64,000 nt of DNA. It comes from Clavaria fumosa. Lineage: Eukaryota > Basidiomycota > Agaricomycetes > Agaricales > Clavariaceae. The stretch is taken from assembly GCA_951802425.1 (NCBI GenBank), contig OX637797.1, positions 2,852,001 to 2,916,000 on the forward strand. The letters are read 5' to 3'. Below are positions 32,211 to 44,577 of this stretch, piece after piece; positions within the stretch are counted from its first letter, which is position 1; the number at the start of each line of letters is the position of its first letter. Below the pieces are notes generated by a model. That model was not told where the DNA came from. It saw nothing but the letters and a program-made list of their open reading frames with translations, and did no database searches. The translations under genes and the position numbers were made by a program.

Positions 32211-35200
32211 GCGTCAAGTAGTTCACTCTCGTGTCTAATTCTTGCGCCTTGTCTTCTCGGAGCCCCCGCTCTCGCCAAGTTTACGACCCCGATTTGCATG
32301 TCTTCCAATTTATTGCCGTTCGCTTCTGCCGCGGCGTCTCGCCCATGCCTTCGATCAAGGATGCGCTTATACCTTTCCTGTTTTCGCAAAGTCGCATCCC
32401 CCGCCATCAGAACCCTGTCTTTGCTTTGTGTCGCAAGGCTTCTGATTCTTGTCACGATTTCGTGATGCCAAGATGGCATCTTCGTCGTGATTCTCCGGGG
32501 ACGCCAGTGACAATTTTGATAAGATGGCTCCGCCTCTGCTCACATTGGGCAACCGTACCGCCCGTTGAGCCTTCATCCCAGATTTTTTACAAAGTTTGAT
32601 TCGTTTCTGGTCCTTTAAGCTGAAGTCTTGCTTGGGGTTGATTGCCGGCAGGTTGCGCTGCACGTTCATCAGACATTGTTTGGTCAAACAACTGGGCATC
32701 CTCCGGATGTACCCTTGAACCTGACAAAAAACGCCGACACTTCTCCATTATGGACAAGTGTGGAAATGATAGAAATTTCTCAGCTGTTGCCTGTGAGATT
32801 TCATTCGCAAATTCACATAGAAGGACCCCCGCTACTGCTGATCTTACCCAATGATGGACTCTTCTTTGTACAGCCACCGCGTGACCCGTGACGTTGTGTT
32901 TGATCGCAGCAGCAAAGTTCCGTCGTCGTGTGTGCAATTCAAATTTGGCTTTGGCATGTTGTCGGCGGAGGGAAAAATAGGGGTGTTGCTGCTTTTGATA
33001 CGCATGCCCCCGACTCTGGTGAGTTTCCAGTCATTTCATTTTGGATTCTGAAGCTTTTCTGCTCCTCGGTGGTACGGATGTGTTAGGGGTAGATGTATTG
33101 TATCCGTGTCCCGGCCTCCACGCGAACACTGATTCCAGAATGCATCGTAATAACGACGCGATCATCACTGGATTGCATCAGATTGCTCGCCTCGTGTCAG
33201 GGTGTACGAACTGCACCCGACGACTCTTGTTGTGCCCATCATGGCCATCCGTCGGTCGGCCTCGGCAAAGCACTCGATCCTGGTCAGGCGTGTAATGCCA
33301 ACCGCATGGACATTCGCCAAGCTTGGGATATTCGCCGTCTATCTTTGTCTTCGAATGAATCCCGGGAAGAGAATGCAGGCACAGAAGATCATTGATATCG
33401 TGCGTTCGACGGTTGAATCAGCTCATTTATTTTTCTTTTTGCACATGATACGTGATCTTTGTCTGGATCGTCTGATGCGACTTTTTTCTCATTGATTCCA
33501 GGAAAGCAGACCGGTTCTAATGGGTCGGGAGAGGGATTGAGCATATGCACGAGACGTGCCGGATCAGTGGATTCTGCCCTTCGCTTGTGCGATTAGTGAT
33601 GCCCAGGTTATGGAGGCCTTGGCTGTAAGGGCGATCTGGTGATGAGTAGATGAACCGCCAAAGAGAATGTGAGTGGAAACTGCGGTACGGGGATTTGGCG
33701 CCTGTAGACTTTTTGCGCTCACCGCGCGACTTCTTCAGGGATTGTAGCTTCGACGCTTTCTCAGCATCTGGTCGAATGATCAAATTGTAATGGAAGATGG
33801 AAGGGACAGATTGAATTCAAGCTTTCTAGGTGGTCAATTCCAATGTTTCGAAGTTTGCGAGCAAACTTACTAAGCCTGGGTGTTTGGCGCCCGGCATTTT
33901 GCGCTCAGCGCTCGGTTCTCACCGTCTGTACGACGGTAAAACAGAAACGTAGGAAGGCTTTCGTCCCTTAGGCTAGCACATGCATTCATCGAGAATCTAA
34001 CGCCTCTCACTAAGCGCCTCGTGCGGGAGGTTAGTAGTATTGACAAACAGCGGCATTGACGGTGGTGAGCGGCGTAAGAGTGCGATCACCCAAACGATAA
34101 TTGAAGGACCGCCCCTTAGCATCACCAGTGATGCTAGTGATGTGATGAAGGTGGTTGTGCCTTCCCGACCGAGTAGGGTTAGGGTTGTAATCAAATATAC
34201 CTTAGAAAAGACTTGTACCTTTGCGGCAGGAAAAATGGGGTAGCAAGACAAGAGCTGGTGGACCATTCCACGCGCTCGAGCTGTCTAAAAATCAAAGGCA
34301 TTGTACTTTTACAAGGACCTCATGCTATGGATGGCTCTCTGCATGGCAACCACTAGTGAGCGCTGAGCGGTCGGGGCGCCGCCCAAGTAGCTCGTGCCGT
34401 CACGATTGTTGCGAAGTACAGAGAAATTTTAGGGCGCTTGACACGCGCTTAATAAAATAACTCTTCTCATGCACGGGCCAGACTGCGCCTGATGGCGGCC
34501 TTTGTAAGCAGAAGAAGAGAGAAAAAGGCCATTATCAAAATTCTGCCTGCCCTTTGCCCGCTCGACCTCCCACCAGAAAAAATTGGGTAAAATTCCTCCC
34601 CGCGTCCCCAACAGCGCACCAACTGGCGGGCAATGGACGCGAGATCTGCACATCTCTGAGATGTGTGGTCAGTCTGCGCACCGAGAGACCCTCCCGTCCT
34701 TAGGCGCCGAAGTTACCGGTCACTGCTGTGGTGCCCCGACCCCGCAAAAGTTGACATCGGGCAATGACACCGACTTGTAAAGCTCGATACTTCTCTCTGA
34801 CGTTATGGACCATGCGAGATCGATCGATCGGTCCCAATCGTGCTTGGGTCTGTCAGGATACAATGCGGTGTGATGTCTCGGGCTAATACTCTGCCTAATA
34901 CATGCAAGAAGAAACCATTTGGCTCTTCGGGAAGCAGCTCGTGATCATGGTCTCGATCATGATCGTGTCGCGGAACGTCTATCTCCTAATTGACAGCCTC
35001 CGCATTTCGCCTGTGAGCCCGTTTTTACAGCATTTTCTACTGCACAGCATTTCTACAGCATTTTCTTTTGCGACACGAAATTAGGTGCGAACTCGAGAGA
35101 ACGGCAACGCTAAATGCGACCTTTGAATAGAATGGACCGCTAGGCAAATCTTTTAACAAAGAAAAAGCTGAGTCGCGGGGATCCTTAGCGTGGTTGTGTT

Positions 35201-36032
35201 TTTTTAGTGTCTCCGGAGGCCCCGGCGACGGATTCTCAGATTGGATGTCTGTTTGCCGCTGGGTGGGTACATATACCCTCACATCGCATGGACAGAGATC
35301 TTGTCGCGAGATCCAGTCGCCACGCCCTGGACACCAAACGAAACGCGCATTGCCCCCAGGGGGAATTCCTCCATTGTGGTGAACTCTTCCTTGCGCGCTT
35401 CCCTATTTTTCTCATGCCGGAGATCGACCCTATTTTTTTTTTCTCTGCGCTCATTTATAAATGGAGAACTGTCTGTCGGCTCTCCGTTATGGCTATAAGT
35501 ATAACAGGGTGTCCTTTGGCGCACCTTGAAAACGGGATTGAACAGCAATTTGCTTTACAGCATTTTGTGACCCGCGGCACGCGCGTTCCAAATTCGAATT
35601 CCACGCATAGCCCAAAGTTCCGAACTCAACCTTGTTGGAAACGCTCGACCTTTATCAGCGACACGCACCTCTTCTTGTCTCGCTACAAAGCGGAATCTGA
35701 CAGTGCAGCTCGCAAATTCCATCTCCATCCATCCACAGTTCTCGCAGGTCACGGCTCACTCAACTCACCTTCGCCCTCGAGCATCAATGTATTCCTTCGC
35801 GACCGCTTATCGCAAACCTCTTTCTGACACAAGATCACGCTCGGACTTAGGGTCTATTCTGACCGATATTAAGGCGAAAGGGCCATGTATTGTGCTGGAT
35901 GTCGCGTATGGATATTTATGAGAATGATTGAATGCCTTACTTGTGAGTTTACTGCGCAACAGCAAGAGTTCAGGGTGGAACATGAGTCGGAAAGATGATT
36001 AGACGTCATGTCAGAGGCATCGAGCTCTCCGT
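32211..36032. other. 3.8-kb stretch without a supported gene
   Basis: Overlapping short frames occur on both strands, but none shows a domain, consistent splice sites or a coding composition that I would trust. Notable contents: repeated GC-rich words (TTTGGCGCC...TTTTGCGCTCA) at 33694-33725 and 33883-33911 with an inverted partner at 34358-34380; a TAGGGTTAGGGTT motif at 34174-34186; ACAGCATTT repeats at 35025-35070 and 35557. A 45-codon frame at 35788-35922 (MYSFATAYRKPLSD...) is too weak to call. It may be old transposon remnants plus the 3' flank of the SRK1-like kinase. Confidence 0.5.
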
Positions 36033-38311
36033 TCAATCTGGCACGCCTTGCGTCGGCGCCAGGGGACTTCCCTTCCCCATCCCGGTGTTCCCACCTGGCC
36101 TCTTGCCGTACATCTTGCGGCCGCGTCTCCCCAGCAATGTCGCCCCTTCCATGTCCAACTCAAAGCGTCCAACTCTCCCACCGCCGCCTTCTGCAGCCCG
36201 CCTGACCTTTTCTCGCATTGCCGCCTTCGATCGGTCGTCTTCTGCTGCAGCTTCCCTCCTGGATCCAACATTGTCGCTGATCTTAAGTGCTGACACGTCG
36301 GCTATGACGTTCACGTCTTCGTCGTCCTCGTTCAGGCCGCCCAACAAGTTCCTTGCACCATCCGCCCGAGCACCAGCCATGCGTCGCCGCCGTGCGCCCT
36401 CCTCCTCCATACGGTGTACAGCGTACGTGATGTCAAACGCCTCCTTGAGCGTTGCGACGCCCGGACTGCAACGACCTGGCCCACGCAGTAGCGGCGAGTC
36501 TAGTGGACGTGCTGGCATAGGAAGCGATGACGTTGGATAAGCGAATGGTGTTGGAGGCGGAAGGGGGGCGGGGGCAGCGCTGCACCATGGGTGGTTGAGA
36601 AACTCGTCGATCGTATAGCGCTTTGCAGGGTCAACACATAGTAGGTTTTTGACCAAGTCTTTCACTGATGGTGATGTCCGCGGTTTCGTCAGTGGCAAGT
36701 GTGTCGGGACGAAGTGGTGGCTCACCAGAATGACCAATGTCGTCCCACCATGGGCTGAGGAAGGTGTATTGGCCCCTCGCAACTTTCTCTGTGAGCATTT
36801 CTATGCTTTCGTCGTAGAACGGAGGAAATCCGCAAAGCAGAGTGTAGAGCACACATCCCATTGCCCACATGTCGACGCTCTTACTGTACCTCTCATCCTT
36901 GACGATCTCTGGTGCCGTGTAACCGACCGTGCCGCATGGCGTCATTGTTTCCTCGTTCCACACAATCTTGCTTAGGCCAAAATCGGCTATCTTAACGCGA
37001 CCGATGCCGCCACCACCAACCCCGGGAATAAATACACCTTCGTCCGCTTTATGTTCGTCATACAGCCGTTTGACAATATGTGGGGAGGGAACGATGGGGA
37101 TGGCGTTGAAGAGCAGATTCTCCGGCTTGATGTCTCGGTGCACCACACCACGCTCTTCGTGCAGATATCGAAGACCCTGTGCGACCTGGAGGATAACGTG
37201 CCGGGAAAGATTCTCTGAGAAGTAGGTCAGCTGCACTATTTGGTGGAAAAGTTCGCCGCCTTGCATCACTAAGATAACGTCGGTAAACGATGGAATCGAA
37301 GCCCGAATGGTGCATACATTCCAAGACCAGGAAGTAGTGCTCCATGGATTCAGAGAATGAATACAGTCTGACGATCGACGGATGATTCGTGCCCCGCATG
37401 ATCTGAACCTCTACATGGTGGCATGGTGAGCACAGCCTTGACAATCACAGTGTATGAATGAGCACCTTTCAAAATATTCGAACGCTGCGACAATCCAGCG
37501 AAATCAGTGACTAGTTAAGCTAAGCAGAGCCATGAAAGGCGAGTTTCACCTCTGTTACGCGCGGCTTCTTCTTGAATTGGGGGTTGAGGTGCTTTTCACC
37601 ATACTATCTCCCAAATAAGAGATGCCGCGCGCAGCAGTGAGATAGCGATGGGAAAGGATATCGACGTAGTTTGGCTAACCTGCGACGCGCTGAGTTCAAG
37701 CTTTCGTACGACCTTGACTGTGGAGGTTTGTCAGATGTCGTGTAAGACAAGCAATTATTTCAGACTCGCCTGCAACCTTCCTGCCAGATGTGAGATCGAA
37801 GGCCCTGTAAACGTTTGAAAAGGCTCCGCTGGATCGATGTTGATGAGTACTCTGGAAGGCAGGGAAAGAGATAGAGTGCGCACTCTCCCATTTTATCTGT
37901 TAGCTTGAAAGTCTCTAAGCCTCTGTATACGGGCATTCTGGACAGTGCGTCGCGTTCCTCATCGACAATAATCGCGGCAGCTTGATGCGCGTTGGGGCTA
38001 GCGACATCCAGATGAGCGGGGGCTTGCGTGACGGTGAAACGCGAAGGCGAGTGGTCGTGGTCGCCAGAAAACTTTTCCCTTTCTTGCTTGGCATGATTAT
38101 GGTGCTTACCGTGCCGTATAAGGTCTGGGTTCAAGTGGTCATCGACAAAGTGGCAACAAAGAACATCGCCACGAACTTTTGAAAGCGTCCACCACTTGAT
38201 GACCTGTAGGCATGATGGGAGGAGATCAGGCGGACTTTGGAGCCAAAGCTCTCGCCAAGCAGCGGTCAGCCTTTCAACGACGTCATTCGTTTCCTTCCCC
38301 CCTTGATCCAT
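36033..38311 (-). CDS. SRK1/RCK2-type MAPK-activated serine/threonine kinase
   Basis: The CAMK-group kinase reads LTDKMGDGAFSNVYRAF (glycine loop), VAVKVVRKLELS (lysine), HRDIKPENLLF, IADFGLSK, GTVGYTAPEIV and DPAKRYTIDEFLNHPW. The ~30-residue insert between the catalytic loop and DFG, and the EVQIMRG.NHPSIV pattern, match fission yeast Srk1/budding yeast Rck2, which act below the stress MAPK (Sty1/Hog1). Exons (minus): 38311-37884 (probably split further), 37828-37769, 37717-37680, 37603-37550, 37484-37466, 37410-37318, 37268-36735, 36664-36033. The intron 37768-37718 begins GC, not GT. The C-terminus is ~190 residues, basic and disordered. Divergent from PRP31. Confidence 0.87.
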
Positions 38312-38723
38312 CACAGTTACATAATAAAGACAAACAAGTAACAAATGGCCCGTGCACCAATAGACATTTACTTTAAATATCGACTCTACTACGACGACTG
38401 ATTTTCTTCATACTTACCTTGATGGCACAAGCTCCTTCAAATACCTGGGTTTGTGGGCCATGGGGATCCCCCATAGCACGGCGACCTTGTCCATTACAGG
38501 GGGTGCCTGTGGCTTGTATGGGCTTCGGCTCATGCACCGTCTTAATATTTTCCTGTCCTGCTTTGGCCACTCTGGCTGAGCGGGCCTCTCTTTTTTTTAT
38601 GACTCTTATCGGTCCTAACCCTAACCTTAGAATATGTACAAATAAGGAATTACGGTCGTACAAATAAGGAAATGTTTCAAATAATAATATCAGTTGTCCT
38701 AGCCTCGCCACTTCTTGAGAACG
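38312..38723. promoter_or_regulatory. Divergent kinase/PRP31 promoter with telomere-like motif
   Basis: 412 bp between the two ATGs. CTAACCCTAACC lies at 38615-38626, about 100 bp before the PRP31 ATG. TTAGGGTTAGGG-like boxes are bound by Tbf1/Rap1-type factors in yeasts, so it may be a promoter element. Confidence 0.45.
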
Positions 38724-40726
38724 ATGAGCGCGTTTGCTGATGATCTCCTTGCCGACTCAGACTTTGAAGAACCTCAAGATGATGAAATGTACGACGCTGA
38801 TGATGTTGAAAAGGCTGGTCTCGTCCTTGCAGGGGGTGTACAACCAGCAGACGAGCTGCATGAAGACGACGTGCAACGGATGGAACTTGGCGGTGTCGAG
38901 GATGTCGGTAACATCGCAAAGCTGGCAGGCAGCAAGCGCATGAATGACGTACTCAAGGTAACCCCCCTCGTACTTCCATGCTGTATAATGCCAACCTTAT
39001 TAAGTTGCTGCAATGCGTCAGGAAATCGAAAAGTACCAGGCGAGCCCAACCCCGGCGGAAGTCATGTCGTTACCTACACACCAAAACCCCGAGTACAATC
39101 TCATTGTTCAGGCAAACAATCTTTCCGTTGATGTAGACAACGAGATTCTTGTCGTTCACAAGGTACGTGTCCCCACTATTAATGCAGACACGAATTATCC
39201 TCACAAGCATGACAGTTTATCCGCGATCACTACGCTTCTAAATTCCCTGAACTAGAACAGCTCGTTGTCGACCCAGCCATGTACATCCGTGCTGTCCGGA
39301 TGCTCGGGAACGAAGAGGTTTAGCTCATCTCTTCTCTCCGTCTGTCTCTTATTTTGAACTCCCGCCGCAGGACCCAACAAAAGTTGACTTGTCAAGCATC
39401 CTGCCGGGTCCTGTCGTTATGAGCGTCCTCGTCACAGCAACCACTACCTACGGCCAGACTCTTTCTAGCGCCGAGTGGGGGGCGGTCGAGCGCGCGTGCG
39501 ACCTTGCTGACCGCCTTGAGGAGGCCCGAAAGAAAGCAAGCCCCCTCTCACATTATGAAACACCATATCTAAATTCGCATATACAGATATTCATGTATGT
39601 CAGCTCAAGGATGAACATCCTCGCGCCTAACCTGTCCATCATCGTGGGCACCTCCACTGCCGCCAAATTGCTTGGCGTCGCTGGCGGTCTTTCTGGATTC
39701 GCAAAGATGCCTTCGTGTAATGCACATGTATGTCTCTTGTCTTCTTCCCCTTCTCATCGCCCGACGAAAACCTGCCTAGCTGCTAGGGGCACAACGCAAA
39801 ATAACGGCGGGTTACTCCAGTGCTACTCAACGTCGGCACACAGGCTTCATCTTCCAATCCGAGATTGTAGCTTCTACACCACCAGAGTACCAGCTCAAAA
39901 TCCAGCGGACAGTCGGTGCCAAGTGCGTGTTAGCAGCCCGGATGGACCTGGAGCGGCAGCGCAGAGACGGTGACTTCGGCCGAATTCGTGGACTAGACGC
40001 GACGTCTGATCGTTGGTTTACAGGCTCGTTTGGAGAGGAACTGAGAGAAAAGATCGAGAAGCATGTGGATAGACTCACAGCCCCTCCACCTTCAAAAGTA
40101 GTCAAAGCGCTTCCCATTCCGAATGACGGTCCCAAGAAGCGTCGTGGCGGTAAACGGTTAGTTCAAAATATGCTTTTTGTCCTTTGAGACACCGCTGACC
40201 TTCGCTTCCCTTGTTTTGGGAACGACCAGCGCACGCAAGGCGAAAGAGGCGTATGCACAAACCGAATTGCGAAGGTTGCAGAATCGTATGGCATTTGGCG
40301 AGGCAGAGGAGGAAGTAGGCGCCTTCGACCAGACGAAGGGGATGGGCATGATCGGCGTTGGAACCGGCAAAGTCAGAGCAGGATTGGGCGAATCAAAGAG
40401 CCGTGGTGCGTGTGCTCTTTCCACATTCACACAATGCGCTTATGGCTGGCTTTGAACAGCCAAGCTCTCCAAGGCGAACAAGTTACGGACTGCTAACCTC
40501 ACCAGAGCTGCCCAGTCAGCTAATACATCCGGAACAGCAACCTCCTTGATTGTCACTCCAGTGCAGGGTGCGCAGCTTATATCTATTATCGGAGATTCTT
40601 TACTCATGCTCATCTCTAGGTTTCGAACTCACCAACAAGAGTATCGAGGCCCAACGAGTCAAAGCCGCCAACGATCGGTGGTTCGCCGCGGGTACTTTTT
40701 CCTTCGTGGGGCAAAAGGGGACCTAG
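38724..40726 (+). CDS. PRP31: U4/U6 small nuclear ribonucleoprotein PRP31
   Basis: An acidic N-terminus leads into the NOSIC/Nop domain ([66 protein letters not shown]) and the Prp31 C-terminal domain ([16 protein letters not shown] at the end). The protein bridges U4 snRNA/15.5K and U5, and is needed for tri-snRNP assembly in the nucleus. Exons: 38724-38957, 39022-39162, 39216-39317, 39371-39535, 39587-39727, 39780-40157, 40230-40405, 40460-40567, 40620-40726. The intron 39536-39586 uses a GC donor (AAA|GCAAGC), which is the only way to keep KKIFMYVSS in frame. Length of about 510 residues fits the family. Confidence 0.93.
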
Positions 40727-40939
40727 CTCTGGGCTGCGAACGCAATCTGACTGCTGCGCTGTGCCGTTATATCATTACGCCCACTTTGTTATAATAAAAT
40801 TTTCGTCATGAGGAAATGCAAAAAGGTAACAGAGCATAATTATCATACATTCGGAATGGACAGAAATGCAAGATGGAGGCGAAGCTTGGCTCGGGAAGAG
40901 ATAAAACATAGTGCAAGAAGGAACAAAATATACAAGAAA

Positions 40940-41658
40940 CTACGAAGCAATTGCGACATTTTCGCTCGTGGCCGAACCCTGCACAACATCGACGAAGCTT
41001 GCTTGCTTGGATTCATTCAACTTGCCCCTTTTAAGACGATAATCCTTGATGGCAGACCGGATGGCATCTTCCGCCAGCACTGATGGTGAAGCAAACGTCA
41101 ACCAAACAAGGACCGTACTTTGGGTTCAAGGTACGCACTGGAGCAATGCAGCTTCACCGGCGGTAGGCACAACTCTTTTGCAATCTCTGTATTTTTGATT
41201 TTTCCTGCTTCGTCGAGCGAAAGGCCCTTGACTCGCTCGGTCATGTATGAGCTAGAGGCAATAGCGCTTCCGCATCCAAACGTCTTGAATTTGACGTCGG
41301 ATATGATTCCTGCCTCATCAACGCGAATTTGGAGCTTCATGACATCGCCACAGCTGAGGAAGCCGAGCAGTCAGGGATAAGTGAGGCGTCTCGGGACAGA
41401 GGGGAAGACTCACGCAGGGGCTCCGACAAGGCCAGTGCCAACGTCGATGTCGCCCTTGGGGAGTGAGCCAACCTGGATCAAGGGACATAAAATCGTTATC
41501 AGATAAAGGACTAGAATGGAAACATCGAGCAGACGAACATTTTGAGGGTTTTCATAGTGGGAGATAACTTTTTCATGGTACGCCCGAACGAGAGATGGAC
41601 GAACTAGTGTCCGTCTTGGGACGGTCGAGAGTATAGACCGGCTTAATGACTGCAGCAT
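40940..41658 (-). CDS. ISU1: Mitochondrial iron-sulfur cluster scaffold ISU1/IscU
   Basis: Exons on the minus strand: 41658-41540, 41472-41414, 41353-41139, 41079-40940. The N-terminus ([20 protein letters not shown]) is a mitochondrial presequence. The IscU domain has the three cluster-binding cysteines in [17 protein letters not shown] and [19 protein letters not shown] is the Ssq1 chaperone recognition motif. The reaction partner set is Nfs1-Isd11, frataxin and ferredoxin in the matrix. The C-terminus extends ~25 residues past the usual end ([14 protein letters not shown]...). Convergent with PRP31 and divergent from TAF9, with 108 bp between starts. Confidence 0.95.
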
Positions 41659-41766
41659 TGGTAGTTGTCGTCGTCGGAAAGATAACGTCAGCCGTGCTGC
41701 TTGGTGGCAAACACGGGTCCCTTGGCCCCACAATCACGTGGTGTCGAACGCAAACCACGCTCTCCG
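41659..41766. promoter_or_regulatory. Compact divergent ISU1/TAF9 promoter with CACGTG
   Basis: Only 108 bp separate the two ATGs. A CACGTG hexamer lies at 41735-41740, about 27 bp before the TAF9 ATG, so the 5' UTR of one gene must be very short or the hexamer is transcribed. Confidence 0.5.
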
Positions 41767-42544
41767 ATGTCCCGCCAATTACCCGCGGACACACTTCCGC
41801 CCACGGCGCGCGCCATCGCGCTCCTGCTTGCGTCGACGCCGTCTGTGCACGACGCTCAACCTGGGGTCTTGCACCAGCTTCTTGAATTCTCCCACCGCTA
41901 TGCCACTCAGGTCTTGCAAGACGCCCAGGTGTATGCGGACCATGCTGGAAGGCAGGGCAAGATAGAGATGGAGGACGTTGTCTTGGCCGTGCAGGCGCGA
42001 GTCGGGTGGGAGTTTGGTGGCAGGGTGCCAAAAGAAGTACGCCCTCATGTTGATGTCTGGCTCGCGGCTCTTGATACCGTCCCGGTTACAGCATATGCTC
42101 TCGTTAGCAGTGCAAACGAACTCGATACCGCTTCCGCCTGTCCCAGAAGTGTTTGGTGTTCGATTACCGCCTGGGGGAAACCTGGGAGCCGTCGATTTCG
42201 ACCTTATTCCAAACAAACCGCCGCCGGACGTGACGCTGTATCACGAGATCGAGGAAATTGAGGAATCTGAAGACGAAGATGAAGATATGGAACCTGCCCC
42301 GATACCTCTCCATAACTCTACACCAACTGTGCTTCAAGGGGTCACCGCACCTAGCTCAGTCTTGATGCCCGTCACTGCCAGAGATGACAGCGAGGATGAC
42401 GAGGACGACGACGACCTGTTTGACGGCGTTTACGATGGCGTTGACAACGAAGAGGAAGACGACCCGATGGACGACGCACAGATGGTTACGGCGCCACCGA
42501 ACGGTCCCAAGAGAAAGCTAGAGGAAGACGATGAATACGATTAA
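41767..42544 (+). CDS. TAF9: TFIID/SAGA subunit TAF9
   Basis: Two exons (41767-42036, 42092-42544) give about 240 residues. A histone fold lies at residues ~10-90 (RAIALLLASTPSVHDAQPGV, LLEFSHRYATQVLQDAQVYADHAG, IEMEDVVLAVQARVGWEF), followed by the TAF9 conserved motif IPLPPVPEVFGVRLPPG. The C-terminal 90 residues are highly acidic. TAF9 pairs with TAF6 in a histone-like heterotetramer in TFIID and SAGA. Lengths and the PLPPVP motif are typical. Confidence 0.93.
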
Positions 42545-42696
42545 GTGGTTTCTATGAGGCTTTCGCTTGAATATAAGCCTCATAATATTACGGTGGCCGA
42601 GGAATTATATTCAACATTGTAAGATAATCGGGTATGGTAGACATCCAATAGATAAATGAGGGTCGCTTGGGAAATTTCATAAATCGAGACTTTCAG

Positions 42697-44427
42697 TCAC
42701 CATCTGATCGGACCCTTGAGCATTACCTGGGCCAAGAGGGCCAGTAGAATAACTAGTACCGCGACGATCATTATCAATGTAGATATTGCTTTGTAGACTT
42801 TCAGATATTTTCCCGACAAGGGTAATACAGCAGACGTACATGCGCCACGGAGGTCAGTGGGAATACCCACTATCCGTACGGTATTATCTGCACTGCAAGA
42901 AACAAGCAGGGTAGATGCTGGATTGAAGCGCAAAGTAGTTGGTGGAAAATCGTGCGCTTTGAGAATGGATAGCAGCGGCTGTGGAGATGTCTGAGAAATT
43001 TCGGAGGCAGAGTAGGGTAAATTCAACCGTACACTCAAAGTACTCGCGTCCACAAGTCCAATCACAGAATCAGAACTTCCGTATGCCAAAAATTTGCCAT
43101 CAAGACTGCAGGAGAGAGAATAAGCACTATTCTGACGATTTAAGAGAAGGACATACCTGACATCGAAGCAAGTGACACCTTTCTCGCCCAGTTTTCTCAT
43201 TTTTGTCACTTCCCACTTTTCCGTGTCCCACTTGAAAAGAAAACTGGGCCGAGGGGGGTTTTTCATTGTACTCTTGCGCGACGCCTTAGCATTGACTATG
43301 GTATACAAAGTCCGTGCATCATGCGGGTGGAACCTGGTCGATTTACGTTGATCAACCTGTGACCATTTCCAATGCAGAGCAGTGCGAACCGTGCAGCGCG
43401 ATAGGTGCCACCTGTGACATCGCCGGGTAGGGTTGGAATCTCAACCGTATGTAATAAGCTGAGTGCCTGGAGAGCCGAAGCCTTCAGCTTGCCTTTCCTT
43501 CTGGCTGGCACCGCTTGTTTGACTTTCGGCAATCCATAGACGAGCATGTTGACTGAGGTTGCCACTACGATCTGATCCCTTGCTCGAAAGAAATTGAAGA
43601 AGGTGTGCAATCGAGACGTACGACTGAATCGGAAAATGTCGCGTCGTAGATGTCGCCCTTCTCCACTTGCAAAATATTAGCAGCTGGTGCAAGGCTTGGA
43701 TATCTGAGCAGAGAAAACTGCAGGAGTGTGTTCAAAAGTTTGCTAGAGAGGGGGTAGAAGTTTGACGAAAACATACATCGCGAGAACCTGCAACCGCTAA
43801 TAAAGTTCCATCTGGGGAGAAAGTTGTCACCTTCTATGGCTGCGTCAGCAGCTTGGGGTGACTGATGTAGTCGTTCATAAAAACCTGATATTCCTCCAAG
43901 TTTTCCTTGTTCAGAGTGATCTGAGTCGCAAGAAGCGATATCCTAATGGGATTCAGAAAGGTGAACATTAAGCCCTTTCATGCAGCGTACTTGTCATCCT
44001 TCACCCTGTATGCACGACAATTCTCATTCTCTCCCTTGCTTAACTTTTCCATCGCGCCGTTGATGCCACAGACAAATTGGCGTGTCTGAGAGTTTTGTCA
44101 TTGCAATGAGCGAAAGAAAAAGAAGCCAATAATTCCGACCTCCAAGTGCGCGCCCATACTCATTGGAGCATCCTCGCCCGGCTGTAATTCTAACTCGTCT
44201 ATCAGATTGAGCGTTCGACTATCGCCTACACGGTATAACCGCTGCATGACTCTCCAAATTACATCATCGCACATTGAACAGTCAACGGCAAAGCTGACCA
44301 GTTTATTCTTTATTCCAGTTCTTGAAGTCCCACCGCCACCGCCTAAGACCAGTTCGCTAGGTGATATAAATGCTGAAGAGTATATTGGGAATGAGGGGAG
44401 CTGATGCGCGGTGTGCTGGGCACGCAT
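42697..44427 (-). CDS. SEC12: SEC12-like guanine nucleotide exchange factor for Sar1
   Basis: A WD40/beta-propeller protein with one C-terminal membrane span (STLIMIVAVLVILLALLAQV), i.e. the ER type II topology of Sec12. Near the N-terminus SPSELVLGGGGGTSRTG is the conserved K-loop region that contacts Sar1, and ELELQPGEDAPMSM follows. Further blades appear at YRAARF, SFLFKWDTEKW, SLDGKFLAYGSSDSVIGLVD and LRFNPASTLLVSCSADNTVRI. The gene has about seven short introns on the minus strand, whose exact borders in the middle part (43,600-44,100) I did not resolve. It starts COPII coat assembly at ER exit sites. Convergent with TAF9 (152 bp). Confidence 0.86.
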
Positions 44428-44577
44428 TGTAGTTCGTGGCGAAAGCGAAAGGCAGGCACCCGGTTATTGCGTGGCACGTGCAAATCATTGCCAATTTAGA
44501 CGCATGAGTGAATTTGAGCGCAGCTCGCCTCCCCATTACCATCATGCTTTACCTCTGAATATTGTCTCTTCCTGTAG
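44428..44577. promoter_or_regulatory. Divergent SEC12/NIPA promoter with CACGTG
   Basis: 150 bp between starts. CACGTG at 44475-44480 lies nearer the SEC12 start. A TATA-like box is not evident. Confidence 0.5.

Noticed and set aside
32159..32937. Minus-strand frames after the dynein light-chain gene
   Set aside because: They overlap the last DYNLT exon, cannot be joined by good splice sites and match no domain I know.
35207..35827. 206-codon plus-strand frame
   Set aside because: Several overlapping frames of similar length exist on both strands; it lacks a domain and a conserved-looking composition.
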